A DNA stretch of 64,000 nucleotides, taken from an uncultured Actinomycetes bacterium. GTDB taxonomy: Bacteria > Actinomycetota > Actinomycetes > Nanopelagicales > Nanopelagicaceae. The position numbers were made by a program, and so were the translations under genes. The stretch is from positions 1 to 64,000 of the forward strand of contig CAIPAI010000044.1 in assembly GCA_903863015.1 (NCBI GenBank), read 5' to 3'. Below, piece by piece: positions 17,674 through 26,163 of this stretch; position 1 is the stretch's first letter, and every line of letters starts with the position of its first letter. The notes beneath the pieces are model-generated. The model had not been told where the DNA came from, searched no databases, and was given only the letters and a program-made list of their open reading frames with translations.

Positions 17674-18150
17674 ATGCGCTGCAGTACATGCGGAGTGGAG
17701 AAGAGCACCCCATGCGCATGCTCAAATGAGCTCACCACGACCCTCCATCTGAATCGTGCACACACCCCGATGCCTGTAGGAAGTGCATTCCAGGGCATGG
17801 ATGAAAACCTCACAGACGAAGAGCGCACCGTACTTCGCGGTCTAGCTGCGCAGAGCGCGGTTCTTATCATTCAACGCGGTCCTTCTGCGGGCTCTCGATT
17901 TTTGCTGGACGCCAACGAAGAGAGCGTCGGACGTCATCCTGACAGTTCAATTTTTCTCGATGATGTCAGCGTCAGCAGAAAACATGCGCTTCTTACGCGT
18001 CAGGAGAAAGGTTTTGCTATCGCTGATATCGGCTCTCTCAATGGCACTTATGTCAACGGCGATCGCGTCGAAAAGGTCTCTCTTCACTCCGGTGATGAAG
18101 TTCGTATTGGTAAATATCGTTTGATCTATTTCACGGGGGATATGTCATGA
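17674..18150 (+). CDS. garA: GarA-like FHA-domain regulator
   Basis: GarA-type proteins bind and control 2-oxoglutarate dehydrogenase and glutamate enzymes until phosphorylated by PknB/PknG. The 158-residue protein has a C-terminal FHA domain (about 70-155) with GRHPDSSIFLDD, SRKHALL and SLNGTYVNGD, all close to mycobacterial GarA. The N-terminal ELTTTLHL (about 19-26) resembles the threonine phosphorylation motif. ATG 17674 is preferred to GTG 17656 because GGGAGA lies just upstream. Unusually, residues 3-16 hold four cysteines (CxxC, then CxC) that could bind a metal; mycobacterial GarA lacks this. It overlaps ftsR by four bases. Confidence 0.85.
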   Translation: MRCSTCGVEKSTPCACSNELTTTLHLNRAHTPMPVGSAFQGMDENLTDEERTVLRGLAAQSAVLIIQRGPSAGSRFLLDANEESVGRHPDSSIFLDDVSVSRKHALLTRQEKGFAIADIGSLNGTYVNGDRVEKVSLHSGDEVRIGKYRLIYFTGDMS

Positions 18151-18860
18151 GTGTTCCAGCCCGCGCCTATCTAAGCATTGGCGAAGTTCTCTCCAAATTG
18201 CGAGGGGATTTTCCGGACGTCACTATCTCCAAGATCCGTTTCCTTGAGACCGAGGGTCTCATTGAGCCGGCACGGACGCCTTCCGGTTACCGGAAATTCA
18301 CCAACGTCGACGTGGAGCGACTCCGTTACGTTTTGGGCGCCCAACGAGATCAATACTTGCCACTCAAGGTCATCAAAGACCATCTCGAGGCCCTCGATCG
18401 CGGATTACAACCACCAGATCTGTCCGGTGGACCAAGGGTGCCACGTCTAGCCGCAGTCGATGATGTGATCGCTCCTGAAGCATTTGCAGAAAGTAGCGAC
18501 TTACGATTGAGTCGAGACGAACTCTTAGAATCCAGTGGCATCAATGATGCGCAACTCAAAGAACTTGAAACCTATGGCTTAATCGCTATTCGTGGACGCC
18601 ACTACGACAATGACGCTTTAACCATTTCACGTGTTGTGGCAGCAATGGCACCATTTGGAATCGAGCCCCGCCACCTTCGCTCCTTCAAGAGCGCAGCTGA
18701 TCGCGAGGTCGGTTTAGTGGAGCAGGTCATCACTCCACTCATGCGGCAAAAAGGGAGCGACTCGAAAGATAGAGCGCTTGAAGTGCAACGCGAATTAGCC
18801 TCTCTCTCCATCAGATTGCATGCTGCTCTCGTCAAGATGGGTCTTAACCGTATTCGCTAG
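18147..18860 (+). CDS. ftsR: MerR-family regulator FtsR
   Basis: This 237-residue protein has an N-terminal MerR winged-helix domain (YLSIGEVLSKL, then ISKIRFLETEGLIEPARTPSGYRKF, about 8-51). A C-terminal part follows that resembles Rv1828 of M. tuberculosis and FtsR of Corynebacterium, which activates ftsZ and controls cell division. It is coupled to garA by an ATGA overlap and lies downstream of the palindrome at 17629-17641, so autoregulation is plausible. The assignment rests on synteny plus the domain pattern. Confidence 0.87.
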   Translation: MSVPARAYLSIGEVLSKLRGDFPDVTISKIRFLETEGLIEPARTPSGYRKFTNVDVERLRYVLGAQRDQYLPLKVIKDHLEALDRGLQPPDLSGGPRVPRLAAVDDVIAPEAFAESSDLRLSRDELLESSGINDAQLKELETYGLIAIRGRHYDNDALTISRVVAAMAPFGIEPRHLRSFKSAADREVGLVEQVITPLMRQKGSDSKDRALEVQRELASLSIRLHAALVKMGLNRIR

Positions 18861-18896
18861 TTCGCCCTTGAGTGAGACAAGTGGGCTCGGTAGTCG

Positions 18897-18902
18897 TAGG
18901 GT
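18897..18902 (+). promoter_or_regulatory. -10 hexamer for leaderless nuclease gene
   Basis: TAGGGT is followed by six bases and ATG 18909. No ribosome-binding site lies in that gap. Confidence 0.6.
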
Positions 18903-18908
18903 GAGAAC

Positions 18909-19406
18909 ATGAGCGGAATTTCCAGGGTCGAAGTCATTGGCGTCAGGGTAGAGATGCCCTCAAACCAGCCCATCGTTCTTCTTCGGGAGATCGAAGGCGA
19001 GCGCTACCTCCCCATATGGATTGGAGCCGTCGAAGCGACCGCTATCGCCTTTGCCCAACAAGGGATCGTGCCACCTCGCCCCCTGACGCATGATTTACTC
19101 AACACAGTCATGGAGCGGACCGGACATGCGCTTGAAAGCGTTCTCCTCACCGAGATTAAAGATGGCGTTTTCTTCGCTGAACTCACGCTCGGGGGAGACT
19201 TACGGATCTCCGCCCGCCCGTCAGATGCGATCGCGCTTGCGCTGCGCAACTCACGCCCCATCTTCGCCAATGTGGAGTTACTCGCTGCGGCGGGGATCGA
19301 TATTCCGGCCGACACTGACGGCGAGAGCGAAGGTGCCCAAGAGGAGACGGTGGAGCGCTTCCGCGAATTCCTCGATCAGATCACCCCAGAGGATTTCATC
19401 GGGTAG
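18909..19406 (+). CDS. bifunctional nuclease family protein (DUF151)
   Basis: The 165-residue protein starts MSGISRVEVIGVRVEMPSNQ and carries the DUF151 core: LPIWIGAVEATAIAFAQQG (about 34-52), PLTHDLLNTVM (about 58-68) and ARPSDAIALALR (about 101-112). Plant members of this fold have DNase and RNase activity; the bacterial role is unclear. Rv1829 holds the same place between ftsR and a second MerR gene in M. tuberculosis. It is predicted to be leaderless. The C-terminus is acidic. Confidence 0.88.
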   Translation: MSGISRVEVIGVRVEMPSNQPIVLLREIEGERYLPIWIGAVEATAIAFAQQGIVPPRPLTHDLLNTVMERTGHALESVLLTEIKDGVFFAELTLGGDLRISARPSDAIALALRNSRPIFANVELLAAAGIDIPADTDGESEGAQEETVERFREFLDQITPEDFIG

Positions 19407-19413
19407 AGCAAAC

Positions 19414-19432
19414 CCTCAACCTAAGGTTGAGG
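19414..19432 (+). promoter_or_regulatory. MerR-type palindrome upstream of second MerR gene
   Basis: CCTCAACCT-A-AGGTTGAGG is a perfect 9-1-9 palindrome eight bases after the nuclease stop. It shares the CCTCAA/TTGAGG half-sites of the garA operator. The nearest promoter I can propose is TTGCCC (19451-19456), 17 bases, TACTCT (19474-19479), which puts the palindrome about 50-70 bases upstream of the start point. A TAAGGT hexamer inside the palindrome could itself be a -10. Binding by the MerR protein encoded just downstream is inferred. Confidence 0.6.
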
Positions 19433-19529
19433 TTCATTGCGTGTCGGTCATTGCCCTGACGCCACCTTCGTTCTACTCTACTTACAACGTTGTTATCCTT
19501 ATTCCCCCCTGATTCCCCCAGGAGTGCAC

Positions 19530-20099
19530 ATGTTTCCCACCGTACCGAGCGACCATTCACCGGATCTTGACGCCCCTTTTGAGGCGGGCTACCGGGGGAG
19601 TACCGCGTGTTCAGCTGCGGGGATTACCTACCGCCAACTCGATTACTGGGCTCGTACCGGCCTCATTGAACCGAGCGTGCGTCCAGCCACGGGTTCGGGT
19701 AGCGCTCGCCTCTACGGCTTCCGCGACATCCTGGTACTCAAGATCATCAAGCGCTTACTCGACACCGGAGTCTCGTTGCAGAACATTCGCACAGCAGTGG
19801 AACACCTCCGACTTCGAGGAGTCGCTGACCTCGCCAAGATCACCTTGATGAGCGATGGCGCCACCATCTACGAATGCACATCCAATGACGAGGTCATCGA
19901 CATCTTGGCTGGCGGACAAGGCGTCTTCGGAATCGCTTTAGGTCGTGTGTGGGCAGAGGTGGAGGGCTCTTTGGCGGCTCTGCCTTCCGAGAACCGCTCA
20001 TCGAATTCTTCAGGAAACCCTTCAGAAATCCTCGGCGGGGAGAGCGAATTGATCACCAACGACGAGTTCTCGCTACGTCGACGGGCCAAAGGCGCTTAA
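19530..20099 (+). CDS. MerR-family regulator (Rv1830/McdR-like)
   Basis: The 189-residue protein has one MerR helix-turn-helix domain (CSAAGITYRQLDYWARTGLIEPS, about 23-45, then LYGFRDILVLKIIKRLLDTGVSL). A variable C-terminal half follows that ends in a basic tail. The true start is ATG 19530, preceded by AGGAG at 19520-19524; the longer frame back to 19437 is non-coding leader. Rv1830 of M. tuberculosis, implicated in cell-division control, sits in the same place before gcvB. The upstream palindrome suggests autoregulation. Confidence 0.85.
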   Translation: MFPTVPSDHSPDLDAPFEAGYRGSTACSAAGITYRQLDYWARTGLIEPSVRPATGSGSARLYGFRDILVLKIIKRLLDTGVSLQNIRTAVEHLRLRGVADLAKITLMSDGATIYECTSNDEVIDILAGGQGVFGIALGRVWAEVEGSLAALPSENRSSNSSGNPSEILGGESELITNDEFSLRRRAKGA

Positions 20100-20178
20100 C
20101 CGTTCACCTATGAAGCAGGCGGGTCTCTCGCCTAAAACCCACTCCTCGTCGTAGGCTACTAACGCTGTAAAAACTACG

Positions 20179-20384
20179 CGGGAGAGTCACACGCAAGCCA
20201 TGTGCGCGACGCCGAAGGAGCAACCTCCCCGGAACCTCTCAGGCCAACGGACCGTGTAGATCAGGCAACTCTGGAGAAGCAACCGTCACGGTTGCGCCGA
20301 AGATGTAATCCGCCTTGGCGGTGATGCTTTCAGGTGCGCTCGGTTTCGTCATCACGATGAGACCAAGAGCAAGACAGAGGGGGA
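20179..20384 (+). promoter_or_regulatory. tandem glycine riboswitch
   Basis: Two glycine aptamers in series precede gcvP. The first spans about 20179-20255 with GGGAGAG, GCCGAAGGAGCAA and the closing CCTCTCAGGC. The second spans about 20256-20384 with CTCTGGAGAAGC, GCGCCGAAGATGTAA, a longer variable stem, GCTTTCAGGTGC and GACAGAGGGGGA. These are the conserved elements of the gcvT-class glycine riboswitch, and the gene controlled is the glycine decarboxylase. A -10 hexamer TAGGCT lies at 20152-20157. The rest of the 20100-20425 gap holds only a small GC hairpin at 20117-20133. Confidence 0.92.
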
Positions 20385-20389
20385 GTGCA

Positions 20390-20421
20390 TCGACCGATAG
20401 GTCGACCCCTGAGTCGAGGAG
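20390..20421 (+). promoter_or_regulatory. candidate expression platform of the glycine riboswitch
   Basis: Two hairpins share the bases 20402-20405 and cannot form together. TCGACC (20390-20395) pairs with GGTCGA (20400-20405). Alternatively TCGAC (20402-20406) pairs with GTCGA (20413-20417), whose end overlaps the gcvP ribosome-binding site GAGGAG (20416-20421). Formation of the first would free the ribosome-binding site. Control at translation is inferred; no terminator-like T run is present. Confidence 0.5.
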
Positions 20422-20425
20422 TGCC

Positions 20426-23296
20426 ATGAGTATCGAAGGTTCCTATTCACATACCTTTTCCGACCGTCACATTGGTCCGGATGAATCAAGTCGCGCTCTC
20501 ATGCTCGACGCACTCGGGTATGCAGATTTAGCAGAGCTCATCTCTGATGTTGTTCCCCAATCGATTCGCCTTAAGAGCGAGATGGCGTTGGGTGAAGCGG
20601 TGAGCGAAGTCGATGCACTTGCCGAGATTCGTGCGATGGTGGGCCAGAATCGTCCCGCGCGTTCCCTTATCGGAATGGGTTACTACGGAACACATACTCC
20701 AGGGGTTATCAAGCGCAATATATTGGAAAATCCTGCTTGGTACACCGCGTATACGCCGTACCAACCTGAAATTTCTCAAGGTCGCTTGGAAGCACTAATT
20801 AACTTCCAAACCATGATTGCCGAATTGACTGGTACTCATTTGGCTAATGCCTCAATGCTTGATGAAGGTACCGCGGCCGCCGAGGCGATGACACTTGCGC
20901 TGCGGGCATACAAAGGCGAGAGTCGTACCTTCCTCGTGGATGCTGATACTCATCCGCAAACTCTCGCAGTGGTGCAAACGCGTGCGAATCCGCTCAAGAT
21001 CAATGTACAAACATGGCGGCGCGGAGAATCACTCGCTGGGGCGTTTGGGCTTTTGATTTCGTATCCGGCTTCTTCTGGTGAGGTGCGCGATATTTCTTCC
21101 GAAATAGCAGAGATACATGCTGCCGGTGGAATTGCGATTGTGGCAGCCGATTTGCTCGCACTTACTCTTCTTAAGTCTCCGGGTTCACTCGGTGCAGATG
21201 TTGTCGTGGGTTCTGCCCAACGCTTCGGTGTCCCAATGGGATTTGGTGGTCCACACGCAGGGTTCATGGGTGTGCGCGCAGGTTTGGAACGCTCTATGCC
21301 AGGCCGCCTTGTCGGCGTGAGTGTCGATGACGCAGGTACGCCTGCGATGCGTCTTTCTTTGCAAACGCGAGAGCAACACATCCGTCGCGAGAAAGCGACC
21401 AGCAATATTTGCACTGCACAAGTTCTCCTTGCAGTAATGGCATCTATGTACGCCGTGTATCACGGACCCAGAGGGTTACAGGGGATCGCACAGACAGTGG
21501 CTAACCATGCAGCTGCTCTAGTGGTAGCTCTCAAGGGCGGCGGCTACGAGGTAATGCAAGATTCGATTTTCGACACTGTGACCTTCAAAGGAAAGGATCA
21601 TTCTGCAGATGATCTAGTAGCAAAGATGCTTGGAATCGGCTTCAACATTCGACGCGTCGATAGCGATTGGGTGGCCCTTTCAATCGACGAGACGGTTACC
21701 ACAACCGATCTTGAATCAATTGCGCACGCTTTAGGCCTCAAGTTGAGCAACGTCGCCGCGTCATTCGGGAAGCTCTCGCGCGGCGATGATTTCCTGACAC
21801 ATCCGGTTTTCCATGCGCATCACAATGAGACTTCTATGCTGCGATACATTCGAACGTTGGGTGATCGCGATCTGGCTTTAGATCGCACGATGATTCCGCT
21901 GGGAAGTTGCACCATGAAACTCAACGCCACCAGCGAAATGGAACCTATTACTTGGCCTGAAATAGCCAATCTCCATCCCTTCGCTCCCGCAGATCAGAGT
22001 ATTGGGATTCGCACGCTCATCTCACAATTGAGCACGTGGCTTGTTGAGATCACGGGTTATGACGCGATCTCATTGCAGCCCAACGCCGGAAGCCAAGGAG
22101 AATTCGCAGGCTTATTGGCTATTCGCCAATTTCTCGACGCGCGCGGCGACACTCACCGAAATATTTGCCTCATTCCTTCGAGCGCGCATGGAACGAATGC
22201 GGCAAGTGCAGTGATGGCAGGCATGGAAGTGGTGGTGGTGGGTTGTGACACCGAAGGTAACGTTGATTTGATTGACCTTAAAAGCAAGATAACTGATCAT
22301 CACGACAATCTTGCTGCGCTGATGATCACCTACCCTTCAACGCATGGCGTCTTCGAGGAGGCCATCACCGACATATGCGCGATGGTGCACGATGCTGGTG
22401 GTCAGGTGTATGTGGACGGCGCCAATCTCAACGCGCTTGTGGGGTTAGCTAAGCCAGGTAAATTCGGTGCCGACGTTTCACACCTCAATCTGCATAAGAC
22501 TTTCTGTATTCCACATGGGGGAGGGGGGCCGGGAGTCGGACCAGTCGGTGTGCGTGCACATTTGGCGCCGTATCTGCCCAACCATCCGCTTGATGTTGAG
22601 GCGGGTCCAGCGAGTGGTCCGGGACCAATTAGTGCTGCACCATTCGGTTCGGCATCGATTCTTCCTATTCCGTGGATGTATATCCGCATGATGGGTGCCA
22701 AAGGACTCACTGAAGCAACGTCGATTGCCATCCTTTCGGCAAATTACATCGCTTCAGAGCTTTCATCTGATTATCCAGTTCTCTATTCGGGCAAGAGTGG
22801 GCGCATTGCACACGAATGCATTCTCGACATTCGTCCGCTCACAAAAGAGAGCGGCGTTACCGTCGATGACATCGCGAAGCGACTCATGGATTTCGGTTTC
22901 CACGCACCCACGATGTCCTTTCCTGTCGCGGGTACTCTGATGATTGAACCCACAGAAAGTGAGGACCTTTTTGAACTTGAACGGTTCATCCGTGCGATGC
23001 GCATCATCAAGAGCGAGGCGCTTGCCATCGTTCGTGGCGAGATTGCCATCGAGGATTCTCCGCTGCGTCATGCGCCGCACACCACCGCGGTCATGGTCGG
23101 GGAGTGGGACCGTAAGTACTCTCGCCAAGTAGCTGCCTTTCCTGATCAACTCTCAGATCGCGGGGGAGAGATGGTCTTCGGTGCGCGCGGCAAATATTGG
23201 CCAAGCGTCGGTCGCATCGATGGCGCGTACGGAGATCGCAACCTAGTCTGTGCCTGCCCACCTATTGAGAGTTATGCCGGAGGAAGCGATGCGTGA
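20426..23296 (+). CDS. gcvP: glycine dehydrogenase (decarboxylating), P protein
   Basis: GcvP decarboxylates glycine using pyridoxal phosphate and passes the aminomethyl group to GcvH. The 956-residue protein has both halves of the P protein. It begins [10 protein letters not shown], and the PLP-binding lysine is in [17 protein letters not shown] near residue 690. The start is ATG 20426, behind GAGGAG; a longer frame from 20315 reads through the riboswitch and is not coding. Length is normal for the undivided form. It overlaps the next gene by eight bases. High glycine should raise its expression through the upstream riboswitch. Confidence 0.96.
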   Translation: MSIEGSYSHTFSDRHIGPDESSRALMLDALGYADLAELISDVVPQSIRLKSEMALGEAVSEVDALAEIRAMVGQNRPARSLIGMGYYGTHTPGVIKRNILENPAWYTAYTPYQPEISQGRLEALINFQTMIAELTGTHLANASMLDEGTAAAEAMTLALRAYKGESRTFLVDADTHPQTLAVVQTRANPLKINVQTWRRGESLAGAFGLLISYPASSGEVRDISSEIAEIHAAGGIAIVAADLLALTLLKSPGSLGADVVVGSAQRFGVPMGFGGPHAGFMGVRAGLERSMPGRLVGVSVDDAGTPAMRLSLQTREQHIRREKATSNICTAQVLLAVMASMYAVYHGPRGLQGIAQTVANHAAALVVALKGGGYEVMQDSIFDTVTFKGKDHSADDLVAKMLGIGFNIRRVDSDWVALSIDETVTTTDLESIAHALGLKLSNVAASFGKLSRGDDFLTHPVFHAHHNETSMLRYIRTLGDRDLALDRTMIPLGSCTMKLNATSEMEPITWPEIANLHPFAPADQSIGIRTLISQLSTWLVEITGYDAISLQPNAGSQGEFAGLLAIRQFLDARGDTHRNICLIPSSAHGTNAASAVMAGMEVVVVGCDTEGNVDLIDLKSKITDHHDNLAALMITYPSTHGVFEEAITDICAMVHDAGGQVYVDGANLNALVGLAKPGKFGADVSHLNLHKTFCIPHGGGGPGVGPVGVRAHLAPYLPNHPLDVEAGPASGPGPISAAPFGSASILPIPWMYIRMMGAKGLTEATSIAILSANYIASELSSDYPVLYSGKSGRIAHECILDIRPLTKESGVTVDDIAKRLMDFGFHAPTMSFPVAGTLMIEPTESEDLFELERFIRAMRIIKSEALAIVRGEIAIEDSPLRHAPHTTAVMVGEWDRKYSRQVAAFPDQLSDRGGEMVFGARGKYWPSVGRIDGAYGDRNLVCACPPIESYAGGSDA

Positions 23297-23756
23297 TTTC
23301 ACAGAGATTGTCGACAATTTCTCCAGGGAGATGATTCCGCTCGTTAAGACCCTTGGAATTCATGTCACCGAAGCGGTCATCACAGATAGTGAGGTGCGGG
23401 CGGTCTGCACGCTCCCTGATCGTCCTGAGCAACGCAATCATGTCGGAGGTCCCCATGCTGGGGCGATGTTTACGGCCGCAGAGAGCGCCAGCGGTGGGGT
23501 AGTCCAGGTTGCTTTCGCCGATCTGATCTCCCAAGCCACTCCTTTGATCATGAATGGCGGAATGCGTTTCCAGGCCTTGGCCCTGGGTGATGTGGTGGCG
23601 ACGGCGACGATGCCGGTCACTGAGATCGCCCGGGTCCGAAGTGAATTGGCTGACGGTAAGCGCCCGGAGTTCTTCGTGGAGGTGGTGGTCACCAGCGGGG
23701 ATGGGGTCACCGGCCATTTATCGACTCATTGGACTTTAAAGCCCCATCAGCGCTGA
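23289..23756 (+). CDS. hotdog-fold thioesterase-like protein (DUF4442)
   Basis: The 155-residue protein resembles PaaI/DUF4442 hotdog proteins: [23 protein letters not shown] (about 42-64) is the central-helix segment and [17 protein letters not shown] the second strand block. It probably hydrolyses or binds acyl-CoA, but the substrate is unknown. ATG 23289 is chosen because GGAGGA lies just upstream within the gcvP end; ATG 23274 is an alternative. It shares the gcvP transcript and converges on lnt after 45 bases. Confidence 0.75.
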   Translation: MRDFTEIVDNFSREMIPLVKTLGIHVTEAVITDSEVRAVCTLPDRPEQRNHVGGPHAGAMFTAAESASGGVVQVAFADLISQATPLIMNGGMRFQALALGDVVATATMPVTEIARVRSELADGKRPEFFVEVVVTSGDGVTGHLSTHWTLKPHQR

Positions 23757-23801
23757 TTTTCCTACTTTACATAATGTAGATTATCGGCGTAGAGCGTACG
23801 T

Positions 23802-25271
23802 TTAGTACCCCAAGCCGGACGCCCGCATTCTTCTCGCAGTTCCCACAAGCAACCCAGCAAGCACGACTCCTCCAGTCAGCGTATTTGCGCTGCCACCTGG
23901 GATCGCATCAGAGGGCGACTGGGCGAGCTCGGGAAAGATTTCTTGGGTAATCACTGCAGGCGCAAAAATATCGGTCTGGTGAGTGATCCGGCCGTCAGAG
24001 GTAATAAAGGCGCTGACTCCCGAAGTGGAGATAGAGAGAATAGGTCGGCCATGCTCGATGCTGCGCATCCTGGAGATCGCCAATTGTTGCAGGCTCTCTG
24101 GGGTGGTGCCGAAGGTGGCGCTATTGGTCTGTATGACCAGCACTCCGGCCCCAGCGCTCTTCTCCTTCAATAAGGGATCATCCAGGACTTCAAAACAGAT
24201 CACCGGAGCAAGCGTTGCCCCACTCACTCGGTAGCGCACCTCTGCAGCTCCCGGGCTCATATCTTCAATACGCTTCGCCGCAGGGGTCATCAATTCAGCG
24301 ATTCCCCGAAGCGGCAGATACTCGCCAAAAGGTGCCAAGTGTCGTTTCGTGTAGATGGAAGAGTTTTCGATCCCCGTGGTGGGATCAACCCAGAGAGAGA
24401 TGTTGCGCAAGCCGCTACCCGCGCTGCGCGAGACTCCCCCTAACAAAATGGGAATTCCCAAGCGGTGTGCGGTCTCTTCGATCAGTTTCTTTGCTGGCTG
24501 CGTCAATGGATCCACATCTGAGGCATTCTCCGGCCAGACCACGAGATCGCTCTGGGCAAGCGACGGTGAATCTAAAGTGAGTCGTACATGGTTTCGAAGA
24601 ACTGCTTCTCTTTGGGCGTTGAAATCCAAACCTAATCTGGGCACGTTGCCTTGCACTCCGGAGAGAGTGATGCCCGCGACGTTCTCTGCTTTCGCCATGG
24701 GGACTAGCGGAAGGAGAAGGAGTGAGAGCGCGATCAGCAAGGAAGTCGACACTCCTCTCAGACGTTCGCCGCGTGAGAAAGCAAGAAAGATTTGGTACAG
24801 CAGAAAGGCTAAAAGCACATTCGCGATAACGATCAGTGTGGGTCCACCCCAGAATGCAAGATTGAGAGTGGGGCCATTGCCGATATACCCGATACGACTC
24901 CAACCAAATCCGCCATAAGGAGCGCGCGCAATAAGCCACTCCCCTGCTATCCACGAAGTTAAGAATCCCCAACGAGAACCACTCCGCCACAGCAGAAATG
25001 GAAGCGTAAAGAAGATCGCCTCTCCGAGAGCAAGAACCAGCCAAGGTGCCGAACCAACATAAACACTGGTCCAGTGAAGATGAATCACTTCAAGGGTAAG
25101 TGTTGAAAGAAAAACGTATTGATAAGCCCGAACCGGCTCTCTCCGGGCAACTGCAAAGATGAGCGCAAGACCGAGCGGGGCAATCCACCACAAGTACCAC
25201 GGCGCAAATGCAAAGGAGAGTGCCGATCCCGCAACGATAGAAAGTGCCACACTTATAGAACGATTCTTCAT
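23802..25271 (-). CDS. lnt: apolipoprotein N-acyltransferase
   Basis: Lnt N-acylates the diacylglyceryl-cysteine of lipoproteins at the cytoplasmic membrane. The 489-residue protein has about six N-terminal membrane helices (1-200) and a nitrilase-like domain. The catalytic triad residues appear in VVWPENASDVD (Glu), KRHLAPFGEYLPLRG (Lys) and APVICFEV (Cys), followed by a C-terminal membrane helix. Length suits a stand-alone Lnt without the Ppm1 fusion partner found in some mycobacteria. It starts one base from the exonuclease stop and is the last gene of a long minus-strand operon. The FKBP lipoprotein at 32735 is a likely substrate. Confidence 0.9.
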   Translation of the reverse strand: MKNRSISVALSIVAGSALSFAFAPWYLWWIAPLGLALIFAVARREPVRAYQYVFLSTLTLEVIHLHWTSVYVGSAPWLVLALGEAIFFTLPFLLWRSGSRWGFLTSWIAGEWLIARAPYGGFGWSRIGYIGNGPTLNLAFWGGPTLIVIANVLLAFLLYQIFLAFSRGERLRGVSTSLLIALSLLLLPLVPMAKAENVAGITLSGVQGNVPRLGLDFNAQREAVLRNHVRLTLDSPSLAQSDLVVWPENASDVDPLTQPAKKLIEETAHRLGIPILLGGVSRSAGSGLRNISLWVDPTTGIENSSIYTKRHLAPFGEYLPLRGIAELMTPAAKRIEDMSPGAAEVRYRVSGATLAPVICFEVLDDPLLKEKSAGAGVLVIQTNSATFGTTPESLQQLAISRMRSIEHGRPILSISTSGVSAFITSDGRITHQTDIFAPAVITQEIFPELAQSPSDAIPGGSANTLTGGVVLAGLLVGTARRMRASGLGY

Positions 25272-25272
25272 G

Positions 25273-26163
25273 TTAACGAGCTAGTGCTGCGAGGAGTCTG
25301 TCTACGCTCGCGCCTAGCCCAAACTCCTTTTGAAGTGTCTTCATATGCGCTGCGTCCCACTCTTCGGGGCGCTTCAAATCCAAATTTGGTATGGGGACAT
25401 CTAGGGCGCACGCAACTACGCGAGGTGCTCGTTCTAAATAATCTAGGCCAGCAAGAATCTTCTTTTGTATGGGTGCAGGAAGATCATCATGCCCTGCGTG
25501 AGCAGCCGCCACAATTTCATCTACTGATGTGAAAGCGTTTGCCAAGAGTGCGGCGCTCTTCTCTCCTATCCCCTTCACTCCCGGCAATCCATCTGATGGA
25601 TCACCACGAAGAAGTGCAAAGAGCCCATAACTCTGTCCGGGAATCCCATACTTATTCTCAATCCATTCTTCATCAACAACGTCGTGAGCAGAAACGCCCT
25701 TTGCCAGGTATGCGATCTTGATATTGCGCTTATCGTCTACGAGCTGGAAGAGATCGCGATCCCCTGTAACCACCATGACGGGACGAGTACTTACGTGAGC
25801 CAAGGTTGCTATTACATCATCAGCTTCGTAATTTGAAATTCCTATCAATGGGAAGCCAGCGGCAGCGAAGAGTTCGAGCAAGATAGGAATCTGTGCGCTC
25901 ATCGACTCTTCGGCCTCTTCGTCGTCTGCATCGACGCGATGGGCTTTGTACTCAGGTATGAGTTCCACTCTCCATGAGGGACGCCAGTCACTGTCAAGAC
26001 AGACGGCAATCTCTGCTGGATCGTACTTGGTGATGAGCCGAGCAACCATGTCGGTGACGCCGCGGATCAGATGCACGGGCATTCCGGACGGAGATACCAA
26101 AGTGTCGGGCATACCGTAATAGGCGCGATACCAGAGCGAGGCGGTGTCGAGTAGTAATTTCAT
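25273..26163 (-). CDS. 5'-3' exonuclease / flap endonuclease
   Basis: This 296-residue protein is a stand-alone relative of the 5' nuclease domain of DNA polymerase I. It shows LLLDTASLWYRAYYGMP at the N-terminus, SNYEADDVIATLAHV (about 112-126), VVTGDRDLFQLV (about 133-144) and the helix-hairpin-helix LRGDPSDGLPGVKGIGEKSA (about 182-201). The acidic residues needed for metal binding are present. M. tuberculosis Rv2090 is the counterpart. It overlaps helY by four bases. Likely roles are Okazaki fragment processing and repair. Confidence 0.9.
   Translation of the reverse strand: MKLLLDTASLWYRAYYGMPDTLVSPSGMPVHLIRGVTDMVARLITKYDPAEIAVCLDSDWRPSWRVELIPEYKAHRVDADDEEAEESMSAQIPILLELFAAAGFPLIGISNYEADDVIATLAHVSTRPVMVVTGDRDLFQLVDDKRNIKIAYLAKGVSAHDVVDEEWIENKYGIPGQSYGLFALLRGDPSDGLPGVKGIGEKSAALLANAFTSVDEIVAAAHAGHDDLPAPIQKKILAGLDYLERAPRVVACALDVPIPNLDLKRPEEWDAAHMKTLQKEFGLGASVDRLLAALAR

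Noticed and set aside
20315-20425. Extended gcvP frame with an N-terminal hydrophobic stretch.
   Set aside because: It reads through the second glycine aptamer. GAGGAG and ATG 20426 give the standard GcvP N-terminus.
23757-23801. TACATAATGTA between the thioesterase and lnt as a terminator.
   Set aside because: The inverted repeat is very short with almost no loop and no T tract follows.
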